A stretch of 64,000 bases of DNA, taken from the NCBI RefSeq assembly GCF_036985595.1, contig NZ_BTPU01000001.1, forward strand, positions 62,001-126,000. The letters run 5' to 3'. The position numbers and the translations under genes were made by a program. Below, one piece after another: positions 8,850 to 18,191 of this stretch (positions are counted from its first letter, which is position 1; every line of letters begins with the position of its first letter). Source of the DNA: Vallitalea maricola (lineage in GTDB: Bacteria; Bacillota; Clostridia; Lachnospirales; Vallitaleaceae). The notes under the pieces were generated by a model. That model made no database searches, was not told the origin of the DNA, and saw only the letters and a program-made list of their open reading frames with translations.

Positions 8850-9428
8850 ATGGGTAATATGTTAGAAATTCGTTGGCATGGTCGAGGCGGACAAGGTGCT
8901 AAAACAGCATCATTATTGTTAGCTGAGGCTGCGTTCGACACAGGAAAATTCATCCAAGGCTTCCCAGAATACGGTCCAGAGCGTATGGGAGCACCTATCA
9001 CTGCATACAATCGTATAAGTGATGAAAGATGTCCAATTCATTCAAACATTTATGAACCTGATTATGTAGTAGTTGTAGACGAAACATTAATCGATGTAGT
9101 TGATGTAACTGCAGGTCTAAAAGAAACCGGTGGTATCATCATTAATACATCAAAGACACCAGAAGAAGTAAAATCTAAGTTAAAAGGTTACAAAGGTGGA
9201 GTATACACAATTGATGCTAGAGAAATCTCTATGGCAACTCTTGGAAGATATTTCCCTAATACACCTATGCTTGCAGCAGTAGTAAAAGTAGCAAAGATCA
9301 TGGATGAAGATACATTGATTCAATCAATGGAAAAATCATTCCATCACAAATTTGCTAATAAACCACATGTAATTGCTCCTAACATGGAAGCATTAAAGAA
9401 ATCACTATCGGAGGTGAAAGGTGCATGA
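8850..9428 (+). CDS. porC: 2-oxoacid (pyruvate):ferredoxin oxidoreductase, gamma subunit
   Basis: 192 residues from the ATG at 8850, 10 nt after AGGAGG (8834-8839). A TTG at 8844 is in frame but too close to the ribosome site. The N-terminus MLEIRWHGRGGQGAKTAS is the signature of the gamma subunit (2-oxoacid:acceptor oxidoreductase, catalytic domain). It is the first of four genes in gamma-delta-alpha-beta order, the arrangement of the four-subunit archaeal/Thermotoga-type enzymes that oxidise pyruvate to acetyl-CoA and CO2 and reduce ferredoxin. Strong ribosome sites and regular codon use suggest high expression. Pyruvate specificity is likely but branched 2-oxoacids cannot be excluded. Confidence 0.92.
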   Translation: MGNMLEIRWHGRGGQGAKTASLLLAEAAFDTGKFIQGFPEYGPERMGAPITAYNRISDERCPIHSNIYEPDYVVVVDETLIDVVDVTAGLKETGGIIINTSKTPEEVKSKLKGYKGGVYTIDAREISMATLGRYFPNTPMLAAVVKVAKIMDEDTLIQSMEKSFHHKFANKPHVIAPNMEALKKSLSEVKGA

Positions 9429-9736
9429 GTAAAAAATTCGAACATGATATAGTGCCAGCTTATACGCCTTGGCAAGAGACAACTCCAGGTGGTGTTATAA
9501 CTGAGTCAGGAAACGCTAATTATTTTAAAACTGGTGACTGGAGAGCTATGAAACCTATCTGGAATTCAGATAAGTGTAAACAATGTTTACTATGTTTCCC
9601 AGTATGTCCAGATGCATCAATTATAGTTAAAGATAAAAAAATGACTGGAATAGATTACGATCATTGTAAAGGTTGTGGAGTTTGTGTTAAAACTTGTCCT
9701 TTCAATGCATTCGATTTTGTACCAGAAGGTGAATAA
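9425..9736 (+). CDS. porD: 2-oxoacid:ferredoxin oxidoreductase, delta subunit (2[4Fe-4S])
   Basis: 103 residues with two ferredoxin motifs, CKQCLLCFPVCP and CKGCGVCVKTCP, each giving four cysteine ligands to a [4Fe-4S] cluster. This subunit carries electrons from the thiamine-bound intermediate to ferredoxin. The start overlaps the gamma stop in ATGA. Length and the N-terminal extension (WQETTPGGVI) are typical of PorD. Confidence 0.93.
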   Translation: MSKKFEHDIVPAYTPWQETTPGGVITESGNANYFKTGDWRAMKPIWNSDKCKQCLLCFPVCPDASIIVKDKKMTGIDYDHCKGCGVCVKTCPFNAFDFVPEGE

Positions 9737-9758
9737 TAGATAGGAGGGAAATGAAGAT

Positions 9759-10943
9759 ATGGCAATTCGTGATAAATTATCAGGTAACGAGGCTGTAGCC
9801 ATTGCGATGAGACAAATTAATCCTGATGTAGTAGCAGCATTCCCAATTACTCCATCAACAGAAGTACCTCAATACTTCTCAGCATTTGTTGCAAATGGTC
9901 AAGTAGATACAGAATTCGTTCCTGTAGAATCAGAACATTCAGCTATGTCAGCTTGTATCGGAGCAGGAACTGCAGGTGCAAGAACAATGACAGCAACATC
10001 AGCCAATGGTTTAGCATTAATGTGGGAAATGTTATATATCGCTGCATCATGTAAATTACCAATGGTATTATCAGTAGTTAACCGTGCGTTATCAGGTCCA
10101 ATCAACATACATAATGATCATTCAGACTCTATGGGTGCTAGAGATTCAGGATGGATTCAAATATATGGAGAAAACAATCAAGAAGCATATGATAACTGTA
10201 TCATGGCAGTTAGAATCAGTGAAGTAGAAGATGTTCAACTTCCTGTAATGAACTGTTATGATGGATTCATCACTTCTCATGCTGTTGAGAATATTGAACT
10301 TCTTGAAGACGAAAAAGTAAAAGATTTCGTTGGTAAATTTGAGCCAATGAATTACTTATTAAACAAAGATGAAGCTATAGCTGTAGGTCCACTAGCTATT
10401 ACAACTCATTACTTCGAGCACAAACGTCAACAAGCAGAAAGTATGAGAAATGCTAAGAAAGCTATCTTAGAAGTATCAGCTGACTTTGCAAAATTAACTG
10501 GTAGAGAGTACGGCTTATTCGAAGAATATAAAATGGAAGATGCTGAAAGAGCAATCGTTGTTATTGGTTCTACAGCAGGAACAGCTAAATTCGTAGTTGA
10601 CGGACTTAGAGCTAAAGGCGAAAAAGTTGGTTTAATTAAGATTAGAGTATTCCGTCCATTCCCATCAGAAGAACTTGCAAAAGCTTTAGCAGGAGTTAAA
10701 GCAGTAGCTGTATTAGACAAATGTGATGGATTCAACGCTAAAGGTGCTCCATTATTCACTGAAACAGTTAGTGCATTATACTATGGTGAAGCAAAACCAT
10801 TAGCAGTAAACTACATCTATGGTTTAGGTGGTCGTGACGTTAAGACTAATGATATAGATAAAGTATACGCTGATTTAACAGAAATCGTTAATGCTAACAA
10901 AGTAGACGATCCTTATCGTTACTTAGGCGTAGTAGAAGCTTAA
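9759..10943 (+). CDS. porA: 2-oxoacid:ferredoxin oxidoreductase, alpha subunit
   Basis: 394 residues, usual length for PorA. Visible features: GNEAVAIAMRQINPDVVAAFPITPSTEVPQ near the N-terminus (pyrimidine-binding domain), EHSAMSACIGAGTAGARTMTATSANGLALMWEM, and a C-terminal transketolase-like domain (IVVIGSTAGTAKFVVDGLRAKG ... KIRVFRPFPSEEL). TAGGAGGG precedes the start. It forms the catalytic core together with the beta subunit. Confidence 0.93.
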   Translation: MAIRDKLSGNEAVAIAMRQINPDVVAAFPITPSTEVPQYFSAFVANGQVDTEFVPVESEHSAMSACIGAGTAGARTMTATSANGLALMWEMLYIAASCKLPMVLSVVNRALSGPINIHNDHSDSMGARDSGWIQIYGENNQEAYDNCIMAVRISEVEDVQLPVMNCYDGFITSHAVENIELLEDEKVKDFVGKFEPMNYLLNKDEAIAVGPLAITTHYFEHKRQQAESMRNAKKAILEVSADFAKLTGREYGLFEEYKMEDAERAIVVIGSTAGTAKFVVDGLRAKGEKVGLIKIRVFRPFPSEELAKALAGVKAVAVLDKCDGFNAKGAPLFTETVSALYYGEAKPLAVNYIYGLGGRDVKTNDIDKVYADLTEIVNANKVDDPYRYLGVVEA

Positions 10944-10966
10944 AATAATTGGAGGTGAAATAGAAG

Positions 10967-11899
10967 ATGGCATATAATTTAAAAGAAACAACACAAAAAC
11001 CAGAAAGATTAACTGGTGGACATAGAATGTGTGCTGGATGTGGTGCTCCTGTAGTAGTACGTACTATCCTTAGAGCATTAAAAGAAGAAGATCATGCAGT
11101 AATTGGATCTGCAACAGGATGTTTAGAGGTTTCTACATTCCTTTATCCTTTTACAGCTTGGAAAGATTCTTTCATCCACTCAGCTTTCGAAAACGCTGGA
11201 GCAACAGTTGCCGGTGTAGAAGCTGCTTACACATCACTTAAAAAACAAGGTAAATTAGATGATACTTATAAATTCATAGCTTTTGGTGGAGACGGTGGAA
11301 CATATGATATCGGAATCCAATCATTATCAGGTGCTATGGAAAGAGGTCATGACATGGTATACGTATGTTATGACAACGGAGCTTACATGAACACTGGTAT
11401 TCAAAGATCATCAGCTACTCCAAAATATGCTGATACAACAACTTCACCAGCAGGTACAGCAGTACCAGGTAAGCAACAATACAGAAAAGACTTAACTAGA
11501 GTTATGATTGCACATGGTATTCCATATGTAGCTCAATCAGCTCCTTTCAAAAATTTCAAAGATTTATATGAAAAAGCTGAAAAAGCTATCTATACTCCAG
11601 GCCCAGCATTCCTTAACGTATTAGCTCCATGTCCACGTGGATGGAGATACGAAAGTGACCGTTTAATGGAATTATGTGAAATCGCTGTAGATACTTGCTT
11701 CTGGCCATTATATGAAGTAATTAATGGTGAGTACAAGTTAACTTACAAGCCTAAAAAGAAACGTCCAATCAGCGATTGGTTAGAAGCTCAAGGAAGATTC
11801 AAGCATGTAGCTAAGAATCCAGAAGTTGTAGCTGAAATCCAACAAGTTATTGACGAAAGATGGGAAACATTATTAAGACTTTGTGGAGAAGAAGCTTAA
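10967..11899 (+). CDS. porB: 2-oxoacid:ferredoxin oxidoreductase, beta subunit (TPP-binding)
   Basis: 310 residues. The N-terminal cysteine pair in HRMCAGCGAP and the thiamine diphosphate motif beginning GGDGGTYDIG and ending about YDNGAYMNTG are both present, and the segment MNTGIQRSSATP is typical of PorB. A further cysteine in ATGCLEVS supports the Fe-S ligand set. Ribosome site TTGGAGGTG. It is the last gene of the operon; a terminator follows. Confidence 0.93.
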   Translation: MAYNLKETTQKPERLTGGHRMCAGCGAPVVVRTILRALKEEDHAVIGSATGCLEVSTFLYPFTAWKDSFIHSAFENAGATVAGVEAAYTSLKKQGKLDDTYKFIAFGGDGGTYDIGIQSLSGAMERGHDMVYVCYDNGAYMNTGIQRSSATPKYADTTTSPAGTAVPGKQQYRKDLTRVMIAHGIPYVAQSAPFKNFKDLYEKAEKAIYTPGPAFLNVLAPCPRGWRYESDRLMELCEIAVDTCFWPLYEVINGEYKLTYKPKKKRPISDWLEAQGRFKHVAKNPEVVAEIQQVIDERWETLLRLCGEEA

Positions 11900-11960
11900 T
11901 AGATAATCTTATTATACAATAGGAAAGTTTTAACTTTCTATTTTCCTTGAAATCTTTTAT

Positions 11961-12022
11961 GAGGCGAAGCCTCTTTGTACTTACAATTTAAGCACCAGTC
12001 ATTTTATGGCTGGTGCTTTTAA
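11961..12022 (+). terminator. por operon terminator region
   Basis: The main hairpin pairs AGCACCAG (from 11991) with CTGGTGCT, ends near 12018, and is followed by TTTT. A small GAGGC-GAA-GCCTC hairpin (11961-11973) precedes it. Confidence 0.8.
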
Positions 12023-12047
12023 TATATATTTTATTAACAAATAATGG

Positions 12048-12075
12048 TTGACTTATTCTGTGTAATGGATACAAT
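12048..12075 (+). promoter_or_regulatory. promoter of the rhomboid gene
   Basis: TTGACT (12048-12053) and TACAAT (12070-12075), 16-nt spacer. Confidence 0.6.
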
Positions 12076-12113
12076 AATAATAAAAAACATAACTTTAAGG
12101 GTGGGCACATGAA

Positions 12114-13151
12114 ATGAAGACTTTTACCAAAATATGTAATATTTTTGATAGATATAATTATCAAATCATTCCAACAGACAGTAAAAAAGTTAAAATGTAT
12201 GCAACATTCAATAATAGCAGTTTATATCTAGTAAATATAATATCTCTTGACAGTGCTTATACATTCAGTAAAGAAAAATTTAAAGAGTATAAAGTCATAA
12301 CTAAAGAACAGTTTGGACATATAGATTCTAATAAAATTATTTTGCTGAATCTAATAATAACAGAAAATGCATTGGACATATATAAAGATGTCAATTATAC
12401 GCCCGACTTTGATGAAGACCTTATAGATATTAATTGGATCATAGATGAAAATGAAGGAAAGCTTGTTATTCCAAGTATGCAGGTTAACAGTGTAATAGGT
12501 ATAGAAAAGGACATAAGAAAATTATTAGAAGCTAATGATGAATCATGGGGACCTAAAACCATACAAGAAAGCGCAAGCATACCATATATTACTTATGGTC
12601 TTTTAGGTATTAATATTATTTTCTTCATATACATGGAGAAATCAGGAGGAACAACTAACATCCTCAATCTAGTCAAATTTGGTGCTATAGACTATTACTC
12701 CTTTTTTACGAAAGGTGAGTATTATAGATTAATCACCTCAATGTTTATTCATATTGGCGCACTTCATCTTTTATATAATATGTTTTCATTATTTATATTT
12801 GGAACTAGAATTGAAAAATATATGAATAAATGGGAATATATATTACTATATGGATTATCTGGAATATCTGGAGGTTTACTTAGTATAACAGTAGATTTAA
12901 TCAACCAAAGACCAGTAATATCTGCTGGAGCTTCAGGAGCTATATATGGACTTATTGGAGCTATCTTAGTCTATTCGAGAGTGTATAAGAAACACATTGG
13001 CGGTCTTAATTCATATACAATACTAATAATGTTCATAGTAGGTATAGCTTTTGGTACTATGAATCCAGGAATAAGCAATCTGGCACATCTAGGCGGATTT
13101 ATTGGTGGTGCACTTGTAGCTTATCTACTAACACTTAGAGAGCAGGCCTAG
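12114..13151 (+). CDS. rhomboid intramembrane serine protease with N-terminal domain
   Basis: 345 residues. Residues 1-150 are a soluble N-terminal domain of unknown fold. Residues about 155-340 are a rhomboid core with about seven hydrophobic segments. Catalytic S274 lies in SAGASGAIYG and catalytic H325 in NLAHLGGFIGG; N222 is in HLLYNMFSLF. This two-part layout matches YqgP/GluP-type rhomboids of Firmicutes. It should cut transmembrane substrates within the membrane. The ATG at 12109 is followed at once by a stop, so 12114 is the start. Substrate unknown. Confidence 0.9.
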   Translation: MKTFTKICNIFDRYNYQIIPTDSKKVKMYATFNNSSLYLVNIISLDSAYTFSKEKFKEYKVITKEQFGHIDSNKIILLNLIITENALDIYKDVNYTPDFDEDLIDINWIIDENEGKLVIPSMQVNSVIGIEKDIRKLLEANDESWGPKTIQESASIPYITYGLLGINIIFFIYMEKSGGTTNILNLVKFGAIDYYSFFTKGEYYRLITSMFIHIGALHLLYNMFSLFIFGTRIEKYMNKWEYILLYGLSGISGGLLSITVDLINQRPVISAGASGAIYGLIGAILVYSRVYKKHIGGLNSYTILIMFIVGIAFGTMNPGISNLAHLGGFIGGALVAYLLTLREQA

Positions 13152-13251
13152 CCACAAGAATTATTTAATAATTAATTATAACATATGAATAAAACACCCA
13201 CGCAAAGAGAAAAATAAATACTACAAAATAACTTTTTGCGGTGGTGAATTT

Positions 13252-14010
13252 ATGTTTTTTAGTAAAGAAATTTTACAAAATGAAGCAAGCGTACTATATG
13301 AAGACAAAGAAGTGCTTGAAGTACTAAATGACTATTATAACGACTCTTTTAAATGGGAAGATAAGATAAATACTGATAGAGAACACGTATTTAAGATTAT
13401 TACTAATTATTGTATGAAATTTTATAAAAACAGTCTTATATCAGCTCTTGAAGAAGATTTTTACAATAAATTCATTCTTTTGTTTATGCCAAGTTACAGC
13501 CTATCATTGACAGAACAAGAAATTAAACTCACTCTAACTGAACTTAGTAGATTCCTTGAATACATTAACAGTTATCATGGAATCAATTTGCATAAAAGTT
13601 ATAAAAAAAATTATACCACTAATCTTGATGAGATAACCAGAGTGTACTATATCTTAAGGAAAATACAAAAATATACAGAAGCACCGGTTCTTAGTTTTAA
13701 CCCTATGATAATTGACATGAATTGTTACAAAAAGAGAAAGAAACATGTAGAGGTATCTAAGAGAGAGATGTACGAGCAAGGATACTTTGAGATTATAGAC
13801 AAAATTGGTGGAATTATAATTTTGAAGAAAAGAAAATTGAAATCTGGCAATACTTATATTAAAATAAAAGTAGAAAGTTCTCTTGCATCTGACATGAGAT
13901 GTGGGGACGTGATAAATATGAGAATCAAAAAAAGATTTTTCTACACAACTTGGGATATAATCGATGTAAAAGATTATTATTCTAGTAAGATAAGCAAATG
14001 TATTGAATAA
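13252..14010 (+). CDS. hypothetical protein
   Basis: 252 residues, not recognised. No signal peptide or membrane helix. The N-terminal half is helical and acidic/aromatic. The C-terminal 90 residues are basic and strand-rich (KKRKKHVEVSKREM, IIILKKRKLKSGNTYIKIKV, NMRIKKRFFYTTWDII) and could be a small beta domain. Ribosome site GCGGTGG. The next gene follows after 55 nt on the same strand and may be co-transcribed. Confidence 0.6.
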   Translation: MFFSKEILQNEASVLYEDKEVLEVLNDYYNDSFKWEDKINTDREHVFKIITNYCMKFYKNSLISALEEDFYNKFILLFMPSYSLSLTEQEIKLTLTELSRFLEYINSYHGINLHKSYKKNYTTNLDEITRVYYILRKIQKYTEAPVLSFNPMIIDMNCYKKRKKHVEVSKREMYEQGYFEIIDKIGGIIILKKRKLKSGNTYIKIKVESSLASDMRCGDVINMRIKKRFFYTTWDIIDVKDYYSSKISKCIE

Positions 14011-14065
14011 AAGTAACCAAGGGGGCATTATATTTTTGTCCCCTTATCACTTAGAGGGAGGACAT

Positions 14066-15100
14066 ATGAAGATATTAATCATTTATGCGGGCAATGGGTT
14101 GGCTGATGATTTATCGTTGGCAGCAGTGAAACGAATACATACAGTACTTAATGAATTAGAAGTTAATGTAAAACAATGGGATCTTGATTATCAGGACATA
14201 ACAGAAGAGTTTCTAAGGGAATTATCAATAGCAGAAGGGGTTGTATTAGCAACACCTGTAGAATGGATTGGAATAGGGGGCAGAATGCAGACATTCCTTG
14301 ATAGATGCTACCATTCAAACCAACAAGAGTTATTTCAAGGGAAATATTTGATGTCTGTAGTATTAACTAAGACAAATGGCGATAGAGATGCTTCTAACTA
14401 TCTTACAAAATGCTGGGATATGCTAGGAGGCTTAGAAGGTGTAAATGTCTGTGGCAAAATAGAAAACTCTGTAGAACTGGAAACTAATGAAAGAATAATA
14501 TCAATAATAGATAAAAAAACAGAGGATTTCTATAGGGTTCTTAATCAAAAACGTGATACGTTACCAATAGGTACAGGTTATTCACCAAGAAATATATCTA
14601 ATGAAATAGAACTTGATAGACCTGATACATTTACCAAGATGAATATTATTGATGAATATGTAGGAGATAACAAGGCTAATAAAATTATCGAAGAAGATCC
14701 ATTTATAGCCGAACAGAGAAAAGATATATTAGAGATATCCGATTTTCTGAAACAACAGTTGAATCAAAACGATAATTTATCAGGTAATAAATACATAGAT
14801 AGATTTCTTCAAACATTTATATGTGAAGACCCATCATTTAATTGTACATATAATATAATAATAACGGATCAAAAGAATAAAGACATAATATTAAAGGTAA
14901 AAGATAAAAAATTAGCAGGATATATAGGAACTGACTCTTCAGCTGATGTTATAATCAATATTGATACTAATATCCTAGATGAGGTAATAAAGGGTAAGTT
15001 AACCATACAGAGAGGTTTTTTAACAGGTAAATTAAAAGCCAAGGGTAATTTTACATTACTATATGAATTTGATAATATATTCGAATTTACTGATTTCTGA
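14066..15100 (+). CDS. flavodoxin-like reductase fused to an SCP2 sterol-carrier-like domain
   Basis: 344 residues from the ATG at 14066, which is preceded by GAGGGAGGA; the in-frame start at 14003 would overlap the upstream gene. Residues 1-180 have the flavodoxin/NADPH-dependent FMN reductase fold (MKILIIYAGNG ... VVLATPVEWIGIGGRMQTFLDRC). Residues about 240-344 look like an SCP2 lipid-binding domain (ADVIINIDTNILDEVIKGKL, RGFLTGKLKAKGNFTLLYEF). Such fusions suggest flavin redox work on a hydrophobic ligand. The substrate cannot be read from the sequence. Confidence 0.75.
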   Translation: MKILIIYAGNGLADDLSLAAVKRIHTVLNELEVNVKQWDLDYQDITEEFLRELSIAEGVVLATPVEWIGIGGRMQTFLDRCYHSNQQELFQGKYLMSVVLTKTNGDRDASNYLTKCWDMLGGLEGVNVCGKIENSVELETNERIISIIDKKTEDFYRVLNQKRDTLPIGTGYSPRNISNEIELDRPDTFTKMNIIDEYVGDNKANKIIEEDPFIAEQRKDILEISDFLKQQLNQNDNLSGNKYIDRFLQTFICEDPSFNCTYNIIITDQKNKDIILKVKDKKLAGYIGTDSSADVIINIDTNILDEVIKGKLTIQRGFLTGKLKAKGNFTLLYEFDNIFEFTDF

Positions 15101-15171
15101 GATTGATTCAAAATAAGTAAAACTAGTAGTATTTTTTATTATTTTGTTGATTAATGGTTTTTAATAAATAA

Positions 15172-15230
15172 GGTGAATTTCATTTAACTAAATTCTGTAC
15201 ATTAGAACTTAGTTATAATAGAAATTCACC
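15172..15230. terminator. large hairpin between convergent genes
   Basis: GGTGAATTTC (15172-15181) pairs exactly with GAAATTCACC (15221-15230), and an inner arm (AACTAA with TTAGTT, TTCT with AGAA) lengthens the stem. It lies between a + gene and a - gene and may serve both. The T-runs are weak. Confidence 0.6.
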
Positions 15231-15239
15231 ATTTATATA

Positions 15240-15986
15240 TTACTTCTGAATAAACATCTGAACGAATACTTTACCGTATCTTGAATCGTTGTATATACCT
15301 ATACCCACATAATTAAAATCAGTACTCAGTATATTTGCTTTGTGGGATGGACTGCTCATAAGAGAATATTGAGCCGATTCTACAGTGCTATTACCAGCAA
15401 TATTTTCCCCAGCCATTTTATAATCCACAGAAAAATCCGAAAGCATTTTGAAAGGAGAACCGTAGATAGGCGAATCATGACTGAAATATTTGTTAGTTGA
15501 TAAATCCTCTGCTTTTATTCTAGCTACTCTCATAAGTTCCATATCTGGCTTATAGCCAGGGAGACCAGCACTCTTACGTTCTGCATTTATTAAATTAATC
15601 ATTAGGGTTTCTTCCGGTGTTAGATTACCGCTGTATTTATCAGGTTCTTTTGTAGTTGGGGGTGGATTATAATAAGAATGAACACGAGTATAAGTACTTG
15701 AAATCAGACCCACTGAACCATCTTTCATATGAATTACATACCAACTGCCAAGTGTGCCAAGAACATCTAGAACATCTCCACGAGATACAGCACCAATCTT
15801 TCTGTATGAAGTACTTGGACCTATTCTAACATTAAGTCTATAGGCTGTAACTTCCACCTGTTTTACATTGGTCCATTTAAAAATCAGACCTTTTGCAGTT
15901 GATATATTTGTTGCAAAAAAACTAAGTAATAAGATAATAACTAACGATGCCATCATAATTTTAGGTTTATAGATTCGTCTTTTCAT
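15240..15986 (-). CDS. secreted SH3b-CAP (SCP/PR-1) domain protein
   Basis: 248 residues from the ATG at 15986, which has GGAAGGAA upstream; an in-frame start 13 codons earlier has no ribosome site. A signal/anchor helix (MMASLVIILLLSFFATNIS) is followed by an SH3b domain (LNVRIGPSTSYRKIGAVSRGD) and a C-terminal CAP domain (LINAERKSAGLPGY, KYFSHDSPIYGSP, GENIAGN, SPSHKANILSTDFNYVGIG). The conserved CAP histidines are present in SHDSP and SSPSHKAN. Bacterial proteins of this YkwD-like class are exported and associated with the wall or spore. The precise biochemical role is unknown. Confidence 0.85.
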   Translation of the reverse strand: MKRRIYKPKIMMASLVIILLLSFFATNISTAKGLIFKWTNVKQVEVTAYRLNVRIGPSTSYRKIGAVSRGDVLDVLGTLGSWYVIHMKDGSVGLISSTYTRVHSYYNPPPTTKEPDKYSGNLTPEETLMINLINAERKSAGLPGYKPDMELMRVARIKAEDLSTNKYFSHDSPIYGSPFKMLSDFSVDYKMAGENIAGNSTVESAQYSLMSSPSHKANILSTDFNYVGIGIYNDSRYGKVFVQMFIQK

Positions 15987-16217
15987 ACTGTCACTTCCTT
16001 CCAATATTATTATGGAATGAACCATGAGAATATATACAACAGGGTGAGTGGAAATTTATTACAAAGCTAAAAAAATGACTTCAATAGATAATATTTATGG
16101 AAAGTAATGAGTATATATATAAAATGAATTAAGTATTCAACTTATAAATTGTTTGGTTACACAATACAACAAAATATTTAATTCATCTTATATATAATAA
16201 AGGAAGATGGTATAGAA

Positions 16218-16664
16218 ATGGATAATAAAGTTTCAAGGGAATTTATAGAAAGAGAACAACTATTTTTACTCTATGAAAATCTTATTGATGAAGGTTATAA
16301 CTTATGTACTGGCTATAAAGCTATGCACAACAAAATAATCTCGCATGTAAATAGAAATATCGTACAAGACATAATGAAATCAAAGATAAATCAATGTAAT
16401 GAATTAATTAATCTATATGACAAATTAAGTTGCAGGAAATATGTAAACAAGAAGATGAATTATGATAAAAAATATAGGTTAGCTCAGATGTTCGCCAAAG
16501 AAAGTAATCATGGGGAAGTGCTTAATTATATATATGCCAATACTATGGATTGTGATATAAAACATATGATACAAAAAATCATTAACGATGAAAATCTAAT
16601 CTTATTTAAATTATTGTACCTGCAAAGCTTGTTCGGTATTAATTGGGAGGCTGATAATAAATGA
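16218..16664 (+). CDS. hypothetical all-helical protein
   Basis: 148 residues, predicted helical, with no membrane or signal segment and several Cys and Tyr. Layout (two pairs of long helices) could be a ferritin-like or four-helix bundle, but no metal-ligand motif is clear. Ribosome site AAAGGAAG. Its last 54 bases overlap, tail to tail, the 3' end of the histidine kinase gene on the other strand. Confidence 0.6.
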   Translation: MDNKVSREFIEREQLFLLYENLIDEGYNLCTGYKAMHNKIISHVNRNIVQDIMKSKINQCNELINLYDKLSCRKYVNKKMNYDKKYRLAQMFAKESNHGEVLNYIYANTMDCDIKHMIQKIINDENLILFKLLYLQSLFGINWEADNK

Positions 16665-17354
16665 AGTGCCTTCACCTTCTTTTGTTTCAACTTCAATAGT
16701 ACCACAGTGCTGCTCAATTATTGATTTTACTATTGGTAATCCAAGACCAGTTCCATTTTCTTTGTAGGTTACAAATGGCTTGAATATTTCATCTATCCTG
16801 TCTTCTCTGATACCTGAACCAGTATCGCTGACAGTAATCAATAAAAACGAATCTAAGTAATTGATGTCAACTGTAACAGTACCATTTTCATCAGTAGCCT
16901 CTATAGCATTCTTAATCAGATTCATAAAAGCTTCTTTCAGTCTTGTTTTATCACCTGATATGACAGGTAAGTCTTTTGATTTAGTCATATAGAAGTTGAT
17001 ATTCTTGCTATATGCTGATGAATAAAAGTATTTTGCCACAGAATCAAGTAAAGTAGATACATCAACACATGTCTTTTGTATATTGAATGAGTAATTCAAA
17101 GTATTAAAATCATTGAGCAATAAACAAATGTAATCAAGTTCTTCATATAAAGAACTCCAATGTATATTCTCTTTGACTTCTGGAGTCTGGACTTCAATAA
17201 GTTGTAAAGTACTTCTTATCAATGAAATCGGATTCTTGATTTCATGAACTATTTTTGCTATTATTTCAGGTTTTCTAGTTTGCTGATAGATATTTAACCA
17301 ATCATCAAGTAATACAGAAAAATTTTCAATAATACTTTTTTCATGATAATTCAT
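16611..17354 (-). CDS. soluble orphan sensor histidine kinase
   Basis: 247 residues. The H-box KIVHEIKNPISLIRSTLQLI has phospho-acceptor H37. The N-box (FMNLIKNAIEATDENG), G1 (DTGSGI), F (IFKPFVTYKENG) and G2 (GTGLGLPIVKSI) boxes are all present. There is no transmembrane or PAS sensor domain, so input must come from the 30-residue N-terminus or a partner protein. The form resembles sporulation (Kin) or NtrB-type kinases. No response regulator is adjacent. AGGAGGTGG precedes the ATG. The signal and the target are unknown. Confidence 0.88.
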   Translation of the reverse strand: MNYHEKSIIENFSVLLDDWLNIYQQTRKPEIIAKIVHEIKNPISLIRSTLQLIEVQTPEVKENIHWSSLYEELDYICLLLNDFNTLNYSFNIQKTCVDVSTLLDSVAKYFYSSAYSKNINFYMTKSKDLPVISGDKTRLKEAFMNLIKNAIEATDENGTVTVDINYLDSFLLITVSDTGSGIREDRIDEIFKPFVTYKENGTGLGLPIVKSIIEQHCGTIEVETKEGEGTSFIISLPINTEQALQVQ

Positions 17355-17560
17355 TTATCCACCTCCTAACGTTTACTATTGTATCAAAGAAAATCGAATA
17401 ATACAATGAATAATATGTAAAAAAACTCAATATTTGATAAAATACTAACAAATAATATAATTTATACTAATTAAATATTATAATATTTATATATAACAAT
17501 AACATATAATATAACCTTTATGATTATAAATGCCTATAATAAATTATTACAAAATTATCC

Positions 17561-17589
17561 TTGAAAAAAGTTAAAATATAGTTTAGTAT
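17561..17589 (+). promoter_or_regulatory. promoter of the HIT gene
   Basis: TTGAAA (17561-17566), 17-nt spacer, TAGTAT (17584-17589). The rest of the 17355-17648 gap between these divergent genes is very AT-rich with no other signal seen. Confidence 0.5.
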
Positions 17590-17717
17590 AGTTATACAGG
17601 CTTGGTATTTATTAACTTAGGTTTTTATCATCGAGGGATATATGTCTTATGAATAATATCTTAGATATAGGCGGATACTTAGATATTGAGAAAATAAGGC
17701 ATTGGGAAGGAGAAAAT

Positions 17718-18134
17718 ATGATTAAACAAAATTGTTTATTCTGCAATGTTGCCAACGGTTCCATGGATTCAGCTACTATTTTCGAAAATAGTGAATTTAA
17801 AGTTGTACTTGATCCATATCCAGCAGCAAAAGGGCACACATTGATTATTCCAAAAGAACATATAGAAAACATATATGAACTAGATACTGAATCAGCATCA
17901 AGATTATTTGCTCTTGCAACACATATTGCAAAGGTATTGAAGAGTATCTACAATTGCGATGGACTAAACATATTACAGAATAATGGCGAGGCAGCTGGTC
18001 AAACAGTATTTCATTTTCATATGCATCTTATACCAAGATATAATAATGATAATGTAAAGATTAAATGGGAAACCATTAAGATTGAAAAAGAAGAGCTGGA
18101 TGCTATTGCTAAAGAGATTGCAAGCAGGCTATAA
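17718..18134 (+). CDS. HIT-family nucleotide hydrolase (HinT-like)
   Basis: 138 residues from the ATG at 17718, which follows GGAAGGAG. A longer reading from 17649 lacks a ribosome site, and family members begin near this CLFC motif. The histidine triad is HFHMHLIPRY, and CLFCNVANG at the N-terminus is typical of HinT/Hit proteins. The family hydrolyses nucleoside phosphoramidates or adenylated compounds. It is a cytoplasmic housekeeping enzyme with no operon partner here. Confidence 0.9.
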   Translation: MIKQNCLFCNVANGSMDSATIFENSEFKVVLDPYPAAKGHTLIIPKEHIENIYELDTESASRLFALATHIAKVLKSIYNCDGLNILQNNGEAAGQTVFHFHMHLIPRYNNDNVKIKWETIKIEKEELDAIAKEIASRL

Positions 18135-18141
18135 TATTACT

Positions 18142-18170
18142 AAGGGCATTTCTATAATAGAAATGCCCTT
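18142..18170. terminator. bidirectional terminator between HIT and murG
   Basis: AAGGGCATTTCTA and its exact complement flank TAA. It lies between two convergent genes. Confidence 0.8.
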
Positions 18171-18191
18171 AATTTAACTAAAATATCATTT

